Positions 1 through 6,478 of a stretch of DNA of 10,820 nucleotides are shown here, piece after piece. Each line of letters begins with the position of its first letter. Within the stretch, counting starts at the first letter, position 1. The stretch lies in assembly GCA_964655195.1 (NCBI GenBank), contig CAZZLK010000136.1, positions 1 to 10,820 of the forward strand, written 5' to 3'. This stretch comes from DUMJ01 sp964655195 (lineage in GTDB: Bacteria; DUMJ01). The translations under genes and the position numbers were made by a program. Under the pieces are notes generated by a model that was given only the letters and a program-made list of their open reading frames with translations, searched no databases and had not been told where the DNA came from.

Positions 1-1
1 T

Positions 2-1561
2 GTTGCAAAGTATACGATAGAAAATCTGGATAGACTTGAAAAGCAGACGAGAAAGTTCCACGACCTACTCTTCTCTAGCACACTTCCCAACTATATCCTA
101 GATGCAATCTCAAGTCAGATCTCCACCATAAGAACTAACACCTGTTTTAGGACTGAGGATGGAAGATTCTATGGCTTTGAAGGATGCAGTGACAACGAAG
201 GATGCTGTCCACTGAACTGTACTCATGTATGGAATTATGAACAGACTCTAGCATATCTATTCCCTCAACTGGAAAGGACTATGCGAGAGGTAGAATTTCT
301 ATACAATACTGACGAGACAGGAAAGATGTCATTTAGGACGATGCTACCTCTAGGTACGGGAAGATGGGGATTCAAACCTGCAGCCGATGGACAGATGGGA
401 AGTATAATGAGATTGTATAGAGAGTGGAAATTCTCAGGAGATGATGAGTTCTTAAAGAGATTATGGCAAAATGCTAAGAAGGCTCTGGAGTTTGCCTGGA
501 TAGAATGGGATAAAGATAGGGATGGGGTTATGGAGGGCGAACAGCATAATACCTATGATATTGAGTTCTATGGACCAAACACAATGACGGGTCTATTCTA
601 TCTTGGGGCACTCAAGGCTTCCAGTGAAATGGCTGAATATCTGGGAGAAAAGGAGAAATCTGATGAATATCTGGGACTTTTTCAGAAGGGTAGCAAACGT
701 ATAGTCGAGGAATTATTTAATGGTGAGTACTTTATACAGAGATATGATAGGAGTAAAGGATACAGATATCAGTATGGAGATGGATGCCTATCTGACCAGC
801 TCTTGGGAGAGTGGCTTTCTACTACTATTGGTTTGGGGAATCTTATCCCTGAAGAGTATACAAAGAAGGCTCTAAAGTCTATCTTTAATTATAACTGGAA
901 AGATAACCTGTCAGACCATTCTAACTGTCAGAGGACATATGCACTGAATGATGAGAAAGGTCTCATTCTCTGCACCTGGCCCAGGGGTAATAGGGAGAGA
1001 TTTCCATTCCCATATTCAGACGAGGTATGGACAGGGTTTGAGTATCAGGTAGCTAGCCACTTGATATACGAAGGCTTCATAAAAGAAGGTCTTACAATAG
1101 TCAGGGCTTTAAGAGAAAGATTCGATGGTTTAAGGAGAAATCCCTGGGATGAACCCGAGTGTGGACATCATTATGCTAGGGCTATGGCTAGCTGGGCTTT
1201 ACTCTTAGCTCTGTCTGGTTATGAGTATGACGGAAGAAACTTTGCTATAAGTTTTAAGCCCAGATTGGCTCTTTCCAATTTTAGATGCTTCTTCTCTACA
1301 GATAGCGGTTGGGGGATATTTACCCAGAAAATCTCACAGAATTCCTTCAGAGCCGTTATAGAGAATTTTTATGGGAAAGTAAGAATAAAGGAGATAAGGC
1401 TCGAGATACCTGAGAGGTTCTCCTCGAACCCATCCGTAAAGTTAATAGCAGGGGAGACTCAAATGTTAAAGGCTAGTTTCGATGAGAATACTGTAAGGCT
1501 GGAAGAATTGGCAGAGCTGAAAGAAGGAGAGAAACTGGAGATAGAGATATTACCAAGTTAA
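2..1561 (+). CDS. GH116 family beta-glycosidase (GBA2/DUF608 type), 5' end outside window
   Basis: Retaining glycoside hydrolase of family GH116, whose members act mainly on beta-glucosides, with some beta-xylosidases and GBA2 glucosylceramidases. The reading frame stays open to the left edge, so the Met codon at 281 is internal. The 519 visible residues cover the (alpha/alpha)6 catalytic domain and a short beta tail; the N-terminal beta domain and any signal peptide lie outside. Visible motifs are CTHVWNYEQ (residues 73-81), DGVMEGEQHNTYD with the expected nucleophile Glu178, SDEVWTG with the expected acid/base Asp340, and EPECGHHYAR (384-393), whose first Glu and last Arg match the sugar-binding pair of the Thermoanaerobacterium enzyme by spacing. 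All catalytic positions are intact, so it should be active. The exact substrate cannot be read from sequence. It ends 5 nt before the stop of the convergent gene, and I see no hairpin terminator between them. Confidence 0.9.
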   Translation, partial: VAKYTIENLDRLEKQTRKFHDLLFSSTLPNYILDAISSQISTIRTNTCFRTEDGRFYGFEGCSDNEGCCPLNCTHVWNYEQTLAYLFPQLERTMREVEFLYNTDETGKMSFRTMLPLGTGRWGFKPAADGQMGSIMRLYREWKFSGDDEFLKRLWQNAKKALEFAWIEWDKDRDGVMEGEQHNTYDIEFYGPNTMTGLFYLGALKASSEMAEYLGEKEKSDEYLGLFQKGSKRIVEELFNGEYFIQRYDRSKGYRYQYGDGCLSDQLLGEWLSTTIGLGNLIPEEYTKKALKSIFNYNWKDNLSDHSNCQRTYALNDEKGLILCTWPRGNRERFPFPYSDEVWTGFEYQVASHLIYEGFIKEGLTIVRALRERFDGLRRNPWDEPECGHHYARAMASWALLLALSGYEYDGRNFAISFKPRLALSNFRCFFSTDSGWGIFTQKISQNSFRAVIENFYGKVRIKEIRLEIPERFSSNPSVKLIAGETQMLKASFDENTVRLEELAELKEGEKLEIEILPS

Positions 1562-1566
1562 ATATC

Positions 1567-1989
1567 CTATTGACCTCTCAGTATCTCCTCCAGTATCTCT
1601 GCAGAGTCTCTGACCAGTTTAGGACATATAATATGAGCCTTTTCTCTTCCTTCTGGCGTATTGATATCTGCATCCAGCAATTCCCTACAGAGTATAGAGC
1701 TATCCCTTTCCTTGAATCTTGTAATAAATTCCCTAACTATGCTGTAGACCTTTTCTTTGGCTTCATTGCTAAACACGGTATATCCATATTTCAGACCTAG
1801 AGCCATAATTGATCCAGTTACCACTCCACACACCTCCCCTGTTCTTCCAAGTCCGCCACCGAATCCACTGGAGACTAATAGAGCCAGCTCTTTATCCAAG
1901 CCAAGTTCAGGACCGTATACAGAGATGATCGATTGTGAACAGTTAAACCCACTTTTAAATATTTCTACAGCCTTCTCTATTCTATTCAT
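1567..1989 (-). CDS. C_GCAxxG_C_C family putative redox-active protein
   Basis: Small cytoplasmic protein of 140 residues belonging to the C_GCAxxG_C_C family (PF09719/TIGR01909), found mostly in anaerobes and thought to be redox active; its biochemical role is not established. The four family cysteines are present: Cys17 in FNCSQS, Cys54 in GEVCGVVTG, Cys101 in CRELL and Cys122 in ICPKLV. A glycine-rich GFGGGLGRTGEVCG segment (residues 42-55) precedes the second cysteine and resembles a metal- or cofactor-binding loop. The length is normal for the family. The ATG at 1989 is supported by a strong TAAGGAGGA ribosome binding site (2005-1997) 7 nt upstream, and a promoter with a perfect TATAAT lies about 40 nt upstream. 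It is transcribed alone, convergent with the GH116 gene and divergent from the exported protein gene. Confidence 0.9.
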   Translation of the reverse strand: MNRIEKAVEIFKSGFNCSQSIISVYGPELGLDKELALLVSSGFGGGLGRTGEVCGVVTGSIMALGLKYGYTVFSNEAKEKVYSIVREFITRFKERDSSILCRELLDADINTPEGREKAHIICPKLVRDSAEILEEILRGQ

Positions 1990-2026
1990 ACATAAATCCT
2001 CCTTACCAGGTTAGGTTTATAACATT

Positions 2027-2054
2027 ATTATAAGATAGGAGACAAATAGATCAA
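2027..2054 (-). promoter_or_regulatory. sigma70-type promoter for the C_GCAxxG_C_C gene
   Basis: Read on the minus strand, TTGATC (2054-2049) is followed after 16 nt by a perfect TATAAT (2032-2027). The predicted start near 2020 leaves a leader of about 30 nt that includes the gene's ribosome binding site. This is a consensus match only. Confidence 0.55.
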
Positions 2055-2065
2055 GACAGTTTCTG

Positions 2066-2094
2066 TTGTAAATTTTTTATTCCTGTGGTATTCT
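2066..2094 (+). promoter_or_regulatory. possible extended -10 promoter for the exported protein gene
   Basis: TTGTAA (2066-2071), a 17-nt spacer and TATTCT (2089-2094) preceded by TGG, which gives an extended -10 arrangement. A second candidate -10, TATATA at 2097-2102, overlaps the same area. Either would start transcription 30-50 nt before the GTG start at 2146. The region is AT-rich, so the match is weak evidence. Confidence 0.35.
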
Positions 2095-2128
2095 TTTATA
2101 TAAGAGAGATTTTTATGATAAAAACATT

Positions 2129-2139
2129 AAAGGGAGGTG
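2129..2139 (+). promoter_or_regulatory. ribosome binding site fixing the GTG start at 2146
   Basis: AAAGGGAGGTG contains the GGAGG core at 2133-2137. A GTG at 2137 in the same frame begins on the last base of this core, so it cannot use it. The GTG at 2146 lies 8 nt downstream of the core, the normal spacing. Confidence 0.75.
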
Positions 2140-2145
2140 TTTTCT

Positions 2146-3285
2146 GTGAAGTATTTAAGATTTGTGGTGCTCTTTCTAATTTTAGCCCTTGTAGGTCTAG
2201 GGGCTAATGGGGGATGTGGATGTCCTGGACCAACTCCTGCAGGCTTGGGTAAGATTACCGGTTATGTGGCTAGTTCTGTTCTGGCGACTACCAGAATCCC
2301 AGGTGCCACTGTCACCGCTGTAGGTGGTGGGAAGACCTATACCACAGTAACAGACGATCAGGGTAACTATACTCTTTTCGTCCAGGCAGGAACTTACGAT
2401 GTTTCTGCAAGCAAAGAGACATTTAACACCCAAACCCAAAGTGGAGTTACTGTAAATACTGATGAGACAAAGACAGTAAATTTCTCACTTACCACCGGAT
2501 CTGGAGGGACTACAGAGATAAGTGTAAGCTATTTGGGATTTATCACCATTACTCATCCTAGCCAGTTCGATATAAGAAATATAAGACTGGATAAAAATCT
2601 TAAGCCTGATATCAAGAGCCTTTTAAATTCGTTCCCTCTTAATATTAGAACCGATGGACTCGACTACAGGTCAGCTCTGATCATTATTGCTGGTTTTGAT
2701 CCTTCCCCACCACTTGGAACTCAGGGGTCAAGGATTTATGTTGGAACCTCGCCGAATGGTCCATTTATACTCAAGAGTCTGGGTCCTGGAGTAGTCACAT
2801 CTATGCCTCCAAGTAGTGTCTTTAACTCTATAGATACCCTGAGTCCTAACACCACATATTACATCTACCCGTCTCTCTATGGAAGCTGGGGTGAGAACAT
2901 ACCAGAAGAATATATGGAAGTTTATACCCCAGACGAGCTTGTATTAATTAATCCAGAAAATGAAGAGGAAGTATATGAGGGAAGCCAAGTAACATTTGAG
3001 TGGACAGATCTCTATGCAGGAGGAGGATGGAATTATTCCGGAGAGATAAGGACCGAAAGCGGGGGATATGGGTATTGGTTTAATACTGACGACACTTCTT
3101 ATACTATAGAGGTCCCCTATGAAGCTGCAGATACTTACCTGTGGAGAGTTATCGGGTCCAGGTCTTCTAATGGAGAACCATTAAGCCTATCTAGACCTGA
3201 TGGTGAAATGTCTTATGAGACCGCAGAAATCTCTATATCCTATCCGCGTAAGCTCATAGTACTAGAGTCAGAACCTGTTGATTAA
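2146..3285 (+). CDS. exported beta-sandwich protein with carboxypeptidase regulatory-like and FnIII-like domains
   Basis: Secreted or envelope-anchored protein of 379 residues with no visible enzyme domain. Residues 1-23 form a signal peptide: MKYLRF, then a hydrophobic stretch to about residue 19, then GANGGC. Cys24 or Cys26 could be lipidated, but Asn at -3 is not a canonical lipobox, so lipoprotein status is uncertain. Residues 36-118 look like a carboxypeptidase regulatory-like domain (PF13620): a GYV strand, PGATV, then DDQGNYTLFVQAGTYDVSAS. Residues 124-262 are a less recognisable beta-rich segment, and 264-372 are FnIII-like (VTFEW followed later by TYLWRV). Such modules usually act as spacers or in binding of glycans or proteins. 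The GTG start at 2146 is chosen because the start codon nine bases earlier lies inside the ribosome binding site. It is a single-gene unit ended by the hairpin at 3300-3328. The partner or ligand is unknown. Confidence 0.8.
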   Translation: MKYLRFVVLFLILALVGLGANGGCGCPGPTPAGLGKITGYVASSVLATTRIPGATVTAVGGGKTYTTVTDDQGNYTLFVQAGTYDVSASKETFNTQTQSGVTVNTDETKTVNFSLTTGSGGTTEISVSYLGFITITHPSQFDIRNIRLDKNLKPDIKSLLNSFPLNIRTDGLDYRSALIIIAGFDPSPPLGTQGSRIYVGTSPNGPFILKSLGPGVVTSMPPSSVFNSIDTLSPNTTYYIYPSLYGSWGENIPEEYMEVYTPDELVLINPENEEEVYEGSQVTFEWTDLYAGGGWNYSGEIRTESGGYGYWFNTDDTSYTIEVPYEAADTYLWRVIGSRSSNGEPLSLSRPDGEMSYETAEISISYPRKLIVLESEPVD

Positions 3286-3299
3286 ATCATAGAGGGTCT

Positions 3300-3328
3300 T
3301 AGGGGGGAGAAATCCCCCCTATTTAATT
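3300..3328 (+). terminator. intrinsic terminator, 9-bp stem with GAAA tetraloop
   Basis: The stem TAGGGGGGA (3300-3308) pairs with TCCCCCCTA (3313-3321) around a GAAA loop (3309-3312), followed by TTTAATT. It starts 14 nt after the stop of the exported protein gene. Its descending arm contains the stop codon (3319-3321) of the convergent gene. On the minus strand the hairpin is followed by AAGACC rather than a T run, so it should terminate well only in the plus direction. Confidence 0.8.
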
Positions 3329-4965
3329 GAGAATATCTCTCCGAAAGAGATATTTAGAGTAAATTCAAATGGAATACGGAATGTTATTCCTACATAGATT
3401 TTGTCCTTACTCTTTATATTCTTATCTCCTCTGTACTCTATCAGTTTGTGTGCTTTAAAACCAGGGAATAATTCAAAGAATGAATTTTCTTTTCGATAGT
3501 AGAGTCTACCCTCCTCTAGCAGGAATATATCTTCTTTTACTCTCGTTACTCTTCCATCAAAACTTATCTCTCCATCTTTAGGGATAGCTATCTCTAACAT
3601 TGTAAGAACATCCCTACACCCATCTGTCCTTATATAGAGCTTGACGTTATTTAGGTCCTCTGGGATTAATGTTATGGCTGTACCAATCTCCTGCAGTTTT
3701 ATCCATTTTCTTAGGAAGTGGTTCATCCTATCCCAGGCAGTTTCTTTCCCTCTTTCTTCTTCTGGTAATAGGTCTACATATCCCCATTTAAGACTCTGTC
3801 TTAGAGTATAACCCTCCTCTTCTTTTTCTAACGATGAGCCGACAAATGGCCCCTTTCCGAAGAATGATGTAAGGTAGCGGAATCTTATGTCTACATCATC
3901 GAGCACTATTGTGAGGAATTCATCGCTATCCTTTGTAAATGTAATGCTATTCTTGTCTGAGTTTATCCTGACTATTCCACTATCTTTAAAGTAGAATATC
4001 CCAGATCTTGGAAGAGGTCTTCTCTCTATATTCTCCTCCTTAAACTCAGGATAGAAGAGAAAGAGATGTAAAGGATTAAACCCTTTCCCTAATCTATTTG
4101 AATTGCCATCAAAGATGATGTCACTTGCCTGCAAGTAAAGACCATTCTCATCCATAATACCCATTTTCTTGAATAGATAATAATACCTGGTATCGGCAGG
4201 CATCCTGATGCCTCTATCCTGTCTCAGGGAGAATGTATTGAGAATTGTTCCATCTGGTTCAAGAAAATAGGTGGCTAGGTCTAGTACCTTTCTTGTATAA
4301 TCCATAAGTTCTGGTCTATTCAAGTCTTCAGCCAGCCATAGCATAGCTATACCACATATCGGATTATAGACACCCAGACTCCTCTCGTAGAAAAGCCCAT
4401 CATTGTTACAGTCTATCCCCTCTTTCAGGTATTCCTGAGCTATCAGTTTACACTCATCATCATTAAACAGAGAGCCCAGTCTCGCCAGTGCAGATGCCTG
4501 TACCCATCTATGGTTTGGTGTATGAAAACCACCGCTCTTTAAAGCTGGAATAGCCTTTTTCAAGAAGTGCTCCAGGAGAAATAGTATATCGCTTTCTGTA
4601 TTTATCCTTCTTAGATATTCAACCCAGGGTGCATAGAGCCATACTCTAAATGATGTATCCGGTGGAGAGTAGAAGTTTGTCTCATAGAGATCTACAGTGC
4701 CATCCTCGTGTTGATTTCTCACCAAAAATTCCAGAGCCCTTATCAATCTTTCTCTCAGTATCTTATTTAGATAAAACTTAGATTCCGGACAGAAATATAC
4801 GCTCAATAGATCGTTTATACCATACTCTGAATCTGCCAGACCCAGATTTGGCTTTTCTATCCCCCCATAATCAGAACGATTAGGGTCCTCGACCTGTCTT
4901 GCGAGGACCCTAAAAATGGAATTATCCATTGCCCGTACAGTCCTGATATATTGTTCTAAAGACAT
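3319..4965 (-). CDS. predicted alpha-toroid/beta protein, heparinase II/III-like (uncharacterised)
   Basis: 548-residue cytoplasmic protein without a signal peptide or membrane segment. The first half (about 1-300) is helical with repeated Trp/Tyr-rich segments, as in (alpha/alpha)n toroids. The second half (about 320-548) is beta-rich. This two-part plan, together with the motif HTPNHRW (148-154), a central GVYNP (199-203) and DTRYYYLF (258-265), resembles heparinase II/III-type polysaccharide lyases, where Asn, His and Tyr act in catalysis. The resemblance is by fold plan and motif only; the substrate and even lyase activity are not shown. It is the last gene of the operon: ATG at 4965 lies 3 nt after the dehydrogenase stop, with AGAGGT (4977-4972) 6 nt upstream, inside that gene's end. 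A perfect 12-bp inverted repeat lies in codons 18-29. Its functional link to the upstream citrate-type enzymes is unclear. Confidence 0.6.
   Translation of the reverse strand: MSLEQYIRTVRAMDNSIFRVLARQVEDPNRSDYGGIEKPNLGLADSEYGINDLLSVYFCPESKFYLNKILRERLIRALEFLVRNQHEDGTVDLYETNFYSPPDTSFRVWLYAPWVEYLRRINTESDILFLLEHFLKKAIPALKSGGFHTPNHRWVQASALARLGSLFNDDECKLIAQEYLKEGIDCNNDGLFYERSLGVYNPICGIAMLWLAEDLNRPELMDYTRKVLDLATYFLEPDGTILNTFSLRQDRGIRMPADTRYYYLFKKMGIMDENGLYLQASDIIFDGNSNRLGKGFNPLHLFLFYPEFKEENIERRPLPRSGIFYFKDSGIVRINSDKNSITFTKDSDEFLTIVLDDVDIRFRYLTSFFGKGPFVGSSLEKEEEGYTLRQSLKWGYVDLLPEEERGKETAWDRMNHFLRKWIKLQEIGTAITLIPEDLNNVKLYIRTDGCRDVLTMLEIAIPKDGEISFDGRVTRVKEDIFLLEEGRLYYRKENSFFELFPGFKAHKLIEYRGDKNIKSKDKIYVGITFRIPFEFTLNISFGEIFSIK
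4880..4913 (-). repeat. perfect 12-bp inverted repeat inside the lyase-like gene
   Basis: TTAGGGTCCTCG (4880-4891) and CGAGGACCCTAA (4902-4913) are exact reverse complements separated by 10 bases. The repeat lies 53-86 nt inside the coding sequence of the 548-residue protein, so the mRNA would carry a stable hairpin near its start. No T run follows on either strand, which argues against an intrinsic terminator. Confidence 0.85.
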
Positions 4966-4968
4966 CTT

Positions 4969-5985
4969 TTATACCTCTAATAGTTTTTCAGCTATCCTCT
5001 TACCCATCTCTATAGTCGAGGCGCTTCCCCCCAGGTCATAGGTGATATATTTGCCCTCTTTTATAGTTTCTGATACAGCTTTTACTATCCGACTTTCCCA
5101 GTCTTTCTCCCCAAGATAACCAAGCATCATCGCAGATGCAAGTATAACTGCGGTAGGATTTACCTTGTACTGCCCTTTATACTTTGGAGCAGACCCGTGA
5201 ACCGCTTCGAATACTGCATATTCCTCTCCTATATTAGCTCCGGGTGCTAGTCCTAATCCGCCAACAAGACCTGCACAGAGATCAGAGAGTATATCTCCAA
5301 AGAGGTTTGTAGTAACAATTACATCGAAAGCCTCTGGATTTTTTACCAGTTGCATCGCCATATTGTCCACTATCCTGTCCTCAAATTCTATATCTGGAAA
5401 GTCTTTAGCTACTTCTCTAGCAGTATCTAAGAAGAGTCCATCGGTAAACTTCATTATATTCGCCTTATGGACAGCAGTCACCCTCTTTCTCTTATTCTCT
5501 CTTGCATAATTGAATGCAAATCTGACGATCCTTTCACTTGCCTTTTTCGTTATTATCCTGATACTCTCTGCACAGGTTTTATCTTCGTCCACATAGTGCT
5601 CTACACCTGAGTATAGGTCTTCAGTATTTTCCCTGACCACTACCAGGTCTATGTTATTATACCTGCTTGGAACACCTTCAAAGGACTTGACCGGTCTTAC
5701 ATTAGCGAATAGTTTAAGTTCTTGCCTTAGAGCGACATTTACACTCCTGAAGCCTGTACCAACAGGAGTAGTTATGGGACCCTTTAATGCAACCTTATTC
5801 CTCTTTATGCTCTCTATAGTCTCTTCAGGGATGGGTGTCCCGTATTTTTCTAATGCCTCCTCACCTGCTATACATTCCTCCCACTCAATGTCTAGCCCTG
5901 TGTTATTCAGGACCAGCATAACCGCTTCCATAATTTCTGGTCCTGTCCCATCGCCTCTTATCAGTGAAATCCTGTACTTACTCAA
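4969..5985 (-). CDS. isocitrate dehydrogenase-type decarboxylating dehydrogenase, probably NADP-dependent
   Basis: Catalyses oxidative decarboxylation of a 2-hydroxy-tricarboxylate, most likely isocitrate to 2-oxoglutarate; homoisocitrate to 2-oxoadipate is the alternative. The isocitrate/isopropylmalate dehydrogenase signature NLFGDILSDLCAG is at 227-239. Numbered from the TTG start (338 residues), Ser81, Asn83, Arg87, Arg97, Arg118 and Tyr125 align by spacing with E. coli Icd Ser113, Asn115, Arg119, Arg129, Arg153 and Tyr160. Homoisocitrate and isopropylmalate dehydrogenases known to me lack this Ser-x-Asn. Lys268-Tyr269 and Tyr316 match the NADP determinants Lys344-Tyr345 and Tyr391, but the Arg395 equivalent is Gly320. 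TTG at 5985 is preferred because GGAGGG (5998-5993) precedes it by 7 nt and the product then starts MSKYRISLIRGDG; an ATG at 6000 has no ribosome binding site. It overlaps the small-subunit gene by 8 nt. Confidence 0.85.
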   Translation of the reverse strand: MSKYRISLIRGDGTGPEIMEAVMLVLNNTGLDIEWEECIAGEEALEKYGTPIPEETIESIKRNKVALKGPITTPVGTGFRSVNVALRQELKLFANVRPVKSFEGVPSRYNNIDLVVVRENTEDLYSGVEHYVDEDKTCAESIRIITKKASERIVRFAFNYARENKRKRVTAVHKANIMKFTDGLFLDTAREVAKDFPDIEFEDRIVDNMAMQLVKNPEAFDVIVTTNLFGDILSDLCAGLVGGLGLAPGANIGEEYAVFEAVHGSAPKYKGQYKVNPTAVILASAMMLGYLGEKDWESRIVKAVSETIKEGKYITYDLGGSASTIEMGKRIAEKLLEV

Positions 5986-6478
5986 TTGAGAACCCTCCAT
6001 ATTTTTTAAAATGTTCTACCAGTCCACCGTCCTGTAGTAGTTTCATCATAAAAGGAGGAAGAGGATTGATCTCTATCTGAAAACCCTTTGTCAGGTCTTT
6101 AACAATCCCTTCCTCCAGATTTATCTCTAATTCATCCCCATCATCTATGTTTGACGTATCGCATTCCACTAGAGGTAGTCCATTGTTTATCGCATTCCTG
6201 TAGAATATCCTGGCAAAGGAGATTGCTACCACTGCACTCAGCCCAGCATTCTTTATAACCAGAGGAGCCTGCTCTCTACTAGAGCCACAGCCAAAGTTCT
6301 TTCCAGCGACAATAATATCTCCCGGCTTTATCTTCTTGATAAAATCAGGTTCTATATCCTCAAATATATGCTGGGCAAGTTCCTTCATATCTAGTGTCTT
6401 GAATTTATACTTCCCCGAGATTATATAGTCAGTATTTATATCATCGCCTAATTTATGGGCAAAGCCTCGAATAATCAT
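5978..6478 (-). CDS. aconitase/3-isopropylmalate dehydratase family small subunit (LeuD-type)
   Basis: Swivel-domain subunit (166 residues) that pairs with the large subunit encoded just upstream to isomerise citrate, homocitrate or isopropylmalate type acids. The family markers are GDDINTDYIISG (11-22), GKNFGCGSSREQAP (59-72) with the substrate-binding Ser-Ser-Arg, and SFARIFYRNAINNGLP (87-102). The loop after NTDYIISG, which in this family contacts the variable part of the substrate, reads KYKFKTLD instead of the YLxx form of many LeuD proteins, so specificity is not settled by it. The ATG overlaps the large-subunit stop in an ATGA arrangement and has a strong AAGGAGG (6490-6484) 5 nt upstream, consistent with coupled and balanced expression of the two subunits. 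The length is normal for stand-alone small subunits. Confidence 0.88.
   Translation of the reverse strand: MIIRGFAHKLGDDINTDYIISGKYKFKTLDMKELAQHIFEDIEPDFIKKIKPGDIIVAGKNFGCGSSREQAPLVIKNAGLSAVVAISFARIFYRNAINNGLPLVECDTSNIDDGDELEINLEEGIVKDLTKGFQIEINPLPPFMMKLLQDGGLVEHFKKYGGFSIE
5993..5998 (-). promoter_or_regulatory. ribosome binding site selecting a TTG start at 5985
   Basis: GGAGGG (5998-5993) lies 7 nt before an in-frame TTG (5985-5983). The nearby ATG at 6000-5998 overlaps this site and is itself preceded only by A/T-rich sequence, so the TTG is the likelier initiation codon. Confidence 0.65.

Noticed and set aside
1570..2014. Two plus-strand open frames opposite the C_GCAxxG_C_C gene.
   Set aside because: They overlap a recognised family protein with its own promoter and ribosome binding site; their translations show no family features.
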